64,000 nt of DNA from Linyphia triangularis (lineage: Eukaryota > Arthropoda > Arachnida > Araneae > Linyphiidae): positions 46,014,059-46,078,058 of the forward strand of contig OZ021732.1 in the NCBI GenBank assembly GCA_963978545.1, given 5' to 3'. The position numbers and the translations under genes were made by a program. The notes under the pieces were generated by a model. The model was not told the DNA's origin. It ran no database searches and was given only the letters and a program-made list of their open reading frames with translations. Positions 61,496 to 64,000 of this stretch are shown here, one piece after another (the first letter of the stretch is position 1; each line of letters opens with the position of its first letter).

Positions 61496-62049
61496 AGTAG
61501 GTGCAGCACTGCCACAATTAGCTTGGCTCTTGTGCAATACAAACTCAAACCCACTGAATTAAAAACTTTCCCAACAGTAAAGTTTTTTTTTATGTTATTT
61601 GTACCAAAATAAATGAAAAGCTGCTATTCTAAATTTAATAATTTGTGTTCATATAATTTTAAGTGGTTAAAATTTACTTTTTTTAATTTTGTATAAATGT
61701 TAGATATATTATTGAAATTAATTTCCTGTTCAAATGCATTTATAGTAAATACTCGATAATGTTTCCCTCACTGGCTTCATTCTGTGAATTTTTAATAATA
61801 ATTGTAAATTTCAAGAAGGAAGGCACATTTGTGACGATGCATAATGTGAACCTCAGTACCTTTGGTCAGTGGCAAAACAATGTATGTTTGAGCCCCACCG
61901 CCAAAAAATGCCCCCATCCCTCCCTTTTTTTTTGAAATTTTTTATGAAGAATAAGAGTTACATTTTTTTTTCAATTGGGTTGTAAGTGAAACAATGTAAA
62001 ATTGAGTCTGTCAAAATATCAAGCATCCCTTTTTCACTTTACGAGCACA
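61496..62049. other. No gene recognised
   Basis: AT-rich; no supported feature. Confidence 0.4.
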
Positions 62050-62770
62050 CATAAAAACTTATGGTGTGGAACGTCTCACAACATTCAATTACACTAGAAA
62101 ATTCGTCATTGCAATAAAATTTATGGTGTCCATTTTCATATTTTCACTCATTTTAATAAAAATGGCCAGTTTGCCAATACTTTTGGTAATAATTTTTACA
62201 AGGGCAAAAATAAAATCAGCCATGGTGGCGAAGTTAGCAATGTTTATTCGATAGATATTACATTGCCCTTAAGCGTGAAACAGAAAAAAAGTCAATCGTT
62301 GATGGACGATGCTCAAGAGCAGAGAGCTCTCTATTAAAGGAACTCGTTTTTAACTTTTTATCGCATTTCAACTGAAATTTCAAAGGTAGAGACGAATTAA
62401 AACACCTTAACAAGCATTAACATAAAGATTTTAATCAAAATTGTTAAAACCATTTTTGAGCAATTATGGAAAAACATGATATTTTATGATTGCAATCTTA
62501 TGCGCATGTACGATTTTTGACGAAAACCTTAATGGTAGATCCCATGGCCACCACCAACCTGCACTCCAAATTTGAACATCGGGAGTTATGCTGACCATGT
62601 ACACAAAAACAGACATTTTTTTTCTAGACCACTTTTTTGAAATCTATATTCCAAAACATGGAGAAATGCGGGGAAAAAAATCAATTTTTTTTCACCTAAT
62701 GCAATACTTTCATTACCATATGGATAATTGAAAGTAAAAACTAGCAGGATAGCCATCACATACTGAAAAC
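62050..62770 (-). repeat. Dispersed repeat R2, minus-strand copy
   Basis: The reverse complement matches 30580-31300 over about 720 bp with moderate divergence. Confidence 0.8.
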
Positions 62771-63290
62771 TTTTTTTAAGATATCTGCAGTCGCTTACTC
62801 TTCATTGCGAAATTTCTATCCAATAAAACCTCCATTGACTTTGTTTGCAATTAACTGTTGTCAGAGAATTTAAGGAATTGCAATTTATAAGAAATTTCAT
62901 TTGCTCATCATATTTCCAAAAGGGATAGCTGGAGAGTTTTTGTTTTTTTTATTCATCACATTTTAAAGTATTTTTTTACAATTTTTATTGAAATAGCAAA
63001 TTGTGAAATATAATTTGAACATTTTAGTTATTATCCTTTTTTTTTAAAAAAAATCTTATTGTAGTAGTTTTATGCATGGACTCTAAGCTTATTTCCAAGG
63101 TGGTGCAGATCACAATTGAAGGATGTGCAAGGCTGCTAGTTTTTATTCAAACCTTAATTTTAACAATTACTTGAATTTAAATTAACCTCCCTGACAGTTG
63201 ATTTAAGTGTTGTGAGCGTATATCACTTAACGTTTGTTATAATTCAATGCATTTTTTTAGTTTTTTTCTTTATAGTCCAATTTGTGCAGT
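62771..63290. other. No gene recognised
   Basis: AT-rich with T runs. Confidence 0.4.
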
Positions 63291-64000
63291 CAATCTCTAT
63301 ATATATAAGGCAAAGCCCTCACTCACTGACTCACTCATCACTAATTCTCCCACTTCCCATATAGTCACAACTCTGAAAATCGGCACAAATATCAACAATG
63401 GTAAAAATAGAAAAAGTAAACTATTCCGATCTCGATTAACCCACTTTAAGGGGTCGAAAAGGGGTTAAACGTTCCAAACGGGGGACATTCGAAAATCCTA
63501 CTTCCCACATAGTCACAACTCTGAAAATTTTCACAAATATCAACAATGGTAAAAATAGAAAAAGTAAACTATTCCGATGTCGATTAACCCACTTTAAGGG
63601 GTTGAAAAGGGGTTAAACGTTCCAAACGGGGGACATTCGAATATCTTACTACTTCCCACATAGTCACAACTCTGAAAATCGGCACAAATATCAACAATGG
63701 TAAAAATAGAAAAAGTAAACTATTCCGATCTCGATTAACCCACTTTAAGGGGTCGAAAAGGGGTTAAACGTTCCAAACGAGGGACATTCGAATATTCTAC
63801 TTCCCATTTGGTCACAACTCTAAAAATTGGTACAAATATTAACAATAGTAAACATAGAAAAAGTAAGCTATTCCGATCTCGATTAACCCACTTTAAGGGC
63901 TCGAAAAGGGGTTAAACGTTCCAAACGAGGAATATTCGAATGTCCTACTTCTCATTTCGTCACAACTCTAAAAATTGGTGAGAATATCAATAAAGACAAA
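63291..64000 (+). repeat. 148-bp tandem array with Helitron-like leader, runs off right edge
   Basis: A leader (tctctatatatataaggcaa, then actcactgactcactcatc) is followed by at least four units starting near 63353, 63501, 63652, 63800 and 63948. Each unit contains cttcccacatagtcacaact, aaaagtaaactattccgat, cccactttaaggggtcg and cgttccaaacggggga. The leader resembles a common arthropod Helitron-type terminus, which is inference. Confidence 0.85.

Overview
The window reads as animal nuclear DNA, most likely from an arthropod and possibly an arachnid. It is AT-rich, with GT-AG and GC-AG introns, long (AT)n microsatellites, BEL/Pao and Ty3/Gypsy LTR retrotransposons, and hAT and Tc1 DNA transposons. 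I saw no bacterial operon, rRNA, tRNA or CRISPR structure. The arthropod assignment is an inference from the mixture of element families. At least half of the sequence is identifiable transposable-element or tandem-repeat DNA.

Layout. 1-1410 (minus): 5' part of a multi-exon gene for a C2H2 zinc-finger protein that runs off the left edge. 3709-4339: broken cysteine-rich transposon-associated reading frame. 4370-5810: large degenerate tandem repeat. 8262-9945: a dispersed repeat and two long AT microsatellites. 10208-16261 (plus): young full-length BEL element (BEL-A copy 1), inserted in one arm of an inverted repeat whose other arm is at 17455-17790. 18135-23984 (minus): full-length but decayed Gypsy element (copy 1). 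24243-30109 (plus): second BEL family (BEL-B), inserted in an older dispersed repeat. 31380-33424 (minus): fossil of a Pao-like element. 36412-50686 (minus): Gypsy copy 2, split by a 2.5-kb hAT transposon (37250-39754) and by BEL-A copy 2 (43694-49776). 50687-56340: solo LTR candidate, a roughly 130-bp tandem repeat, Tc1 fossil and minor repeats. 56349-60215 (plus): a plausible small host gene for a single-pass membrane protein, with two MITEs in its first intron. 62050-64000: an inverted copy of the 30580 repeat and a 148-bp tandem array that runs off the right edge.

The insertions can be ordered. Target-site duplications (TSDs) are visible for BEL-A copy 1 (gttac), BEL-A copy 2 (taagc), BEL-B (cccgt), Gypsy copy 1 (gtat) and hAT (atctagat). 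Gypsy LTRs differ at roughly 6 percent of positions, while the BEL LTR pairs differ at only 1 to 2 positions. The Gypsy copies are therefore the older layer, and BEL-A and hAT landed in them later. None of the retroelement copies is intact as given: each carries stops and/or frameshifts. No clearly new functional system was recognised. The most unusual signals are the nested cluster, the two Gypsy copies sharing the same two in-frame gag stops, the small-exon zinc-finger gene with two GC-AG introns, and the candidate micro-membrane-protein gene.
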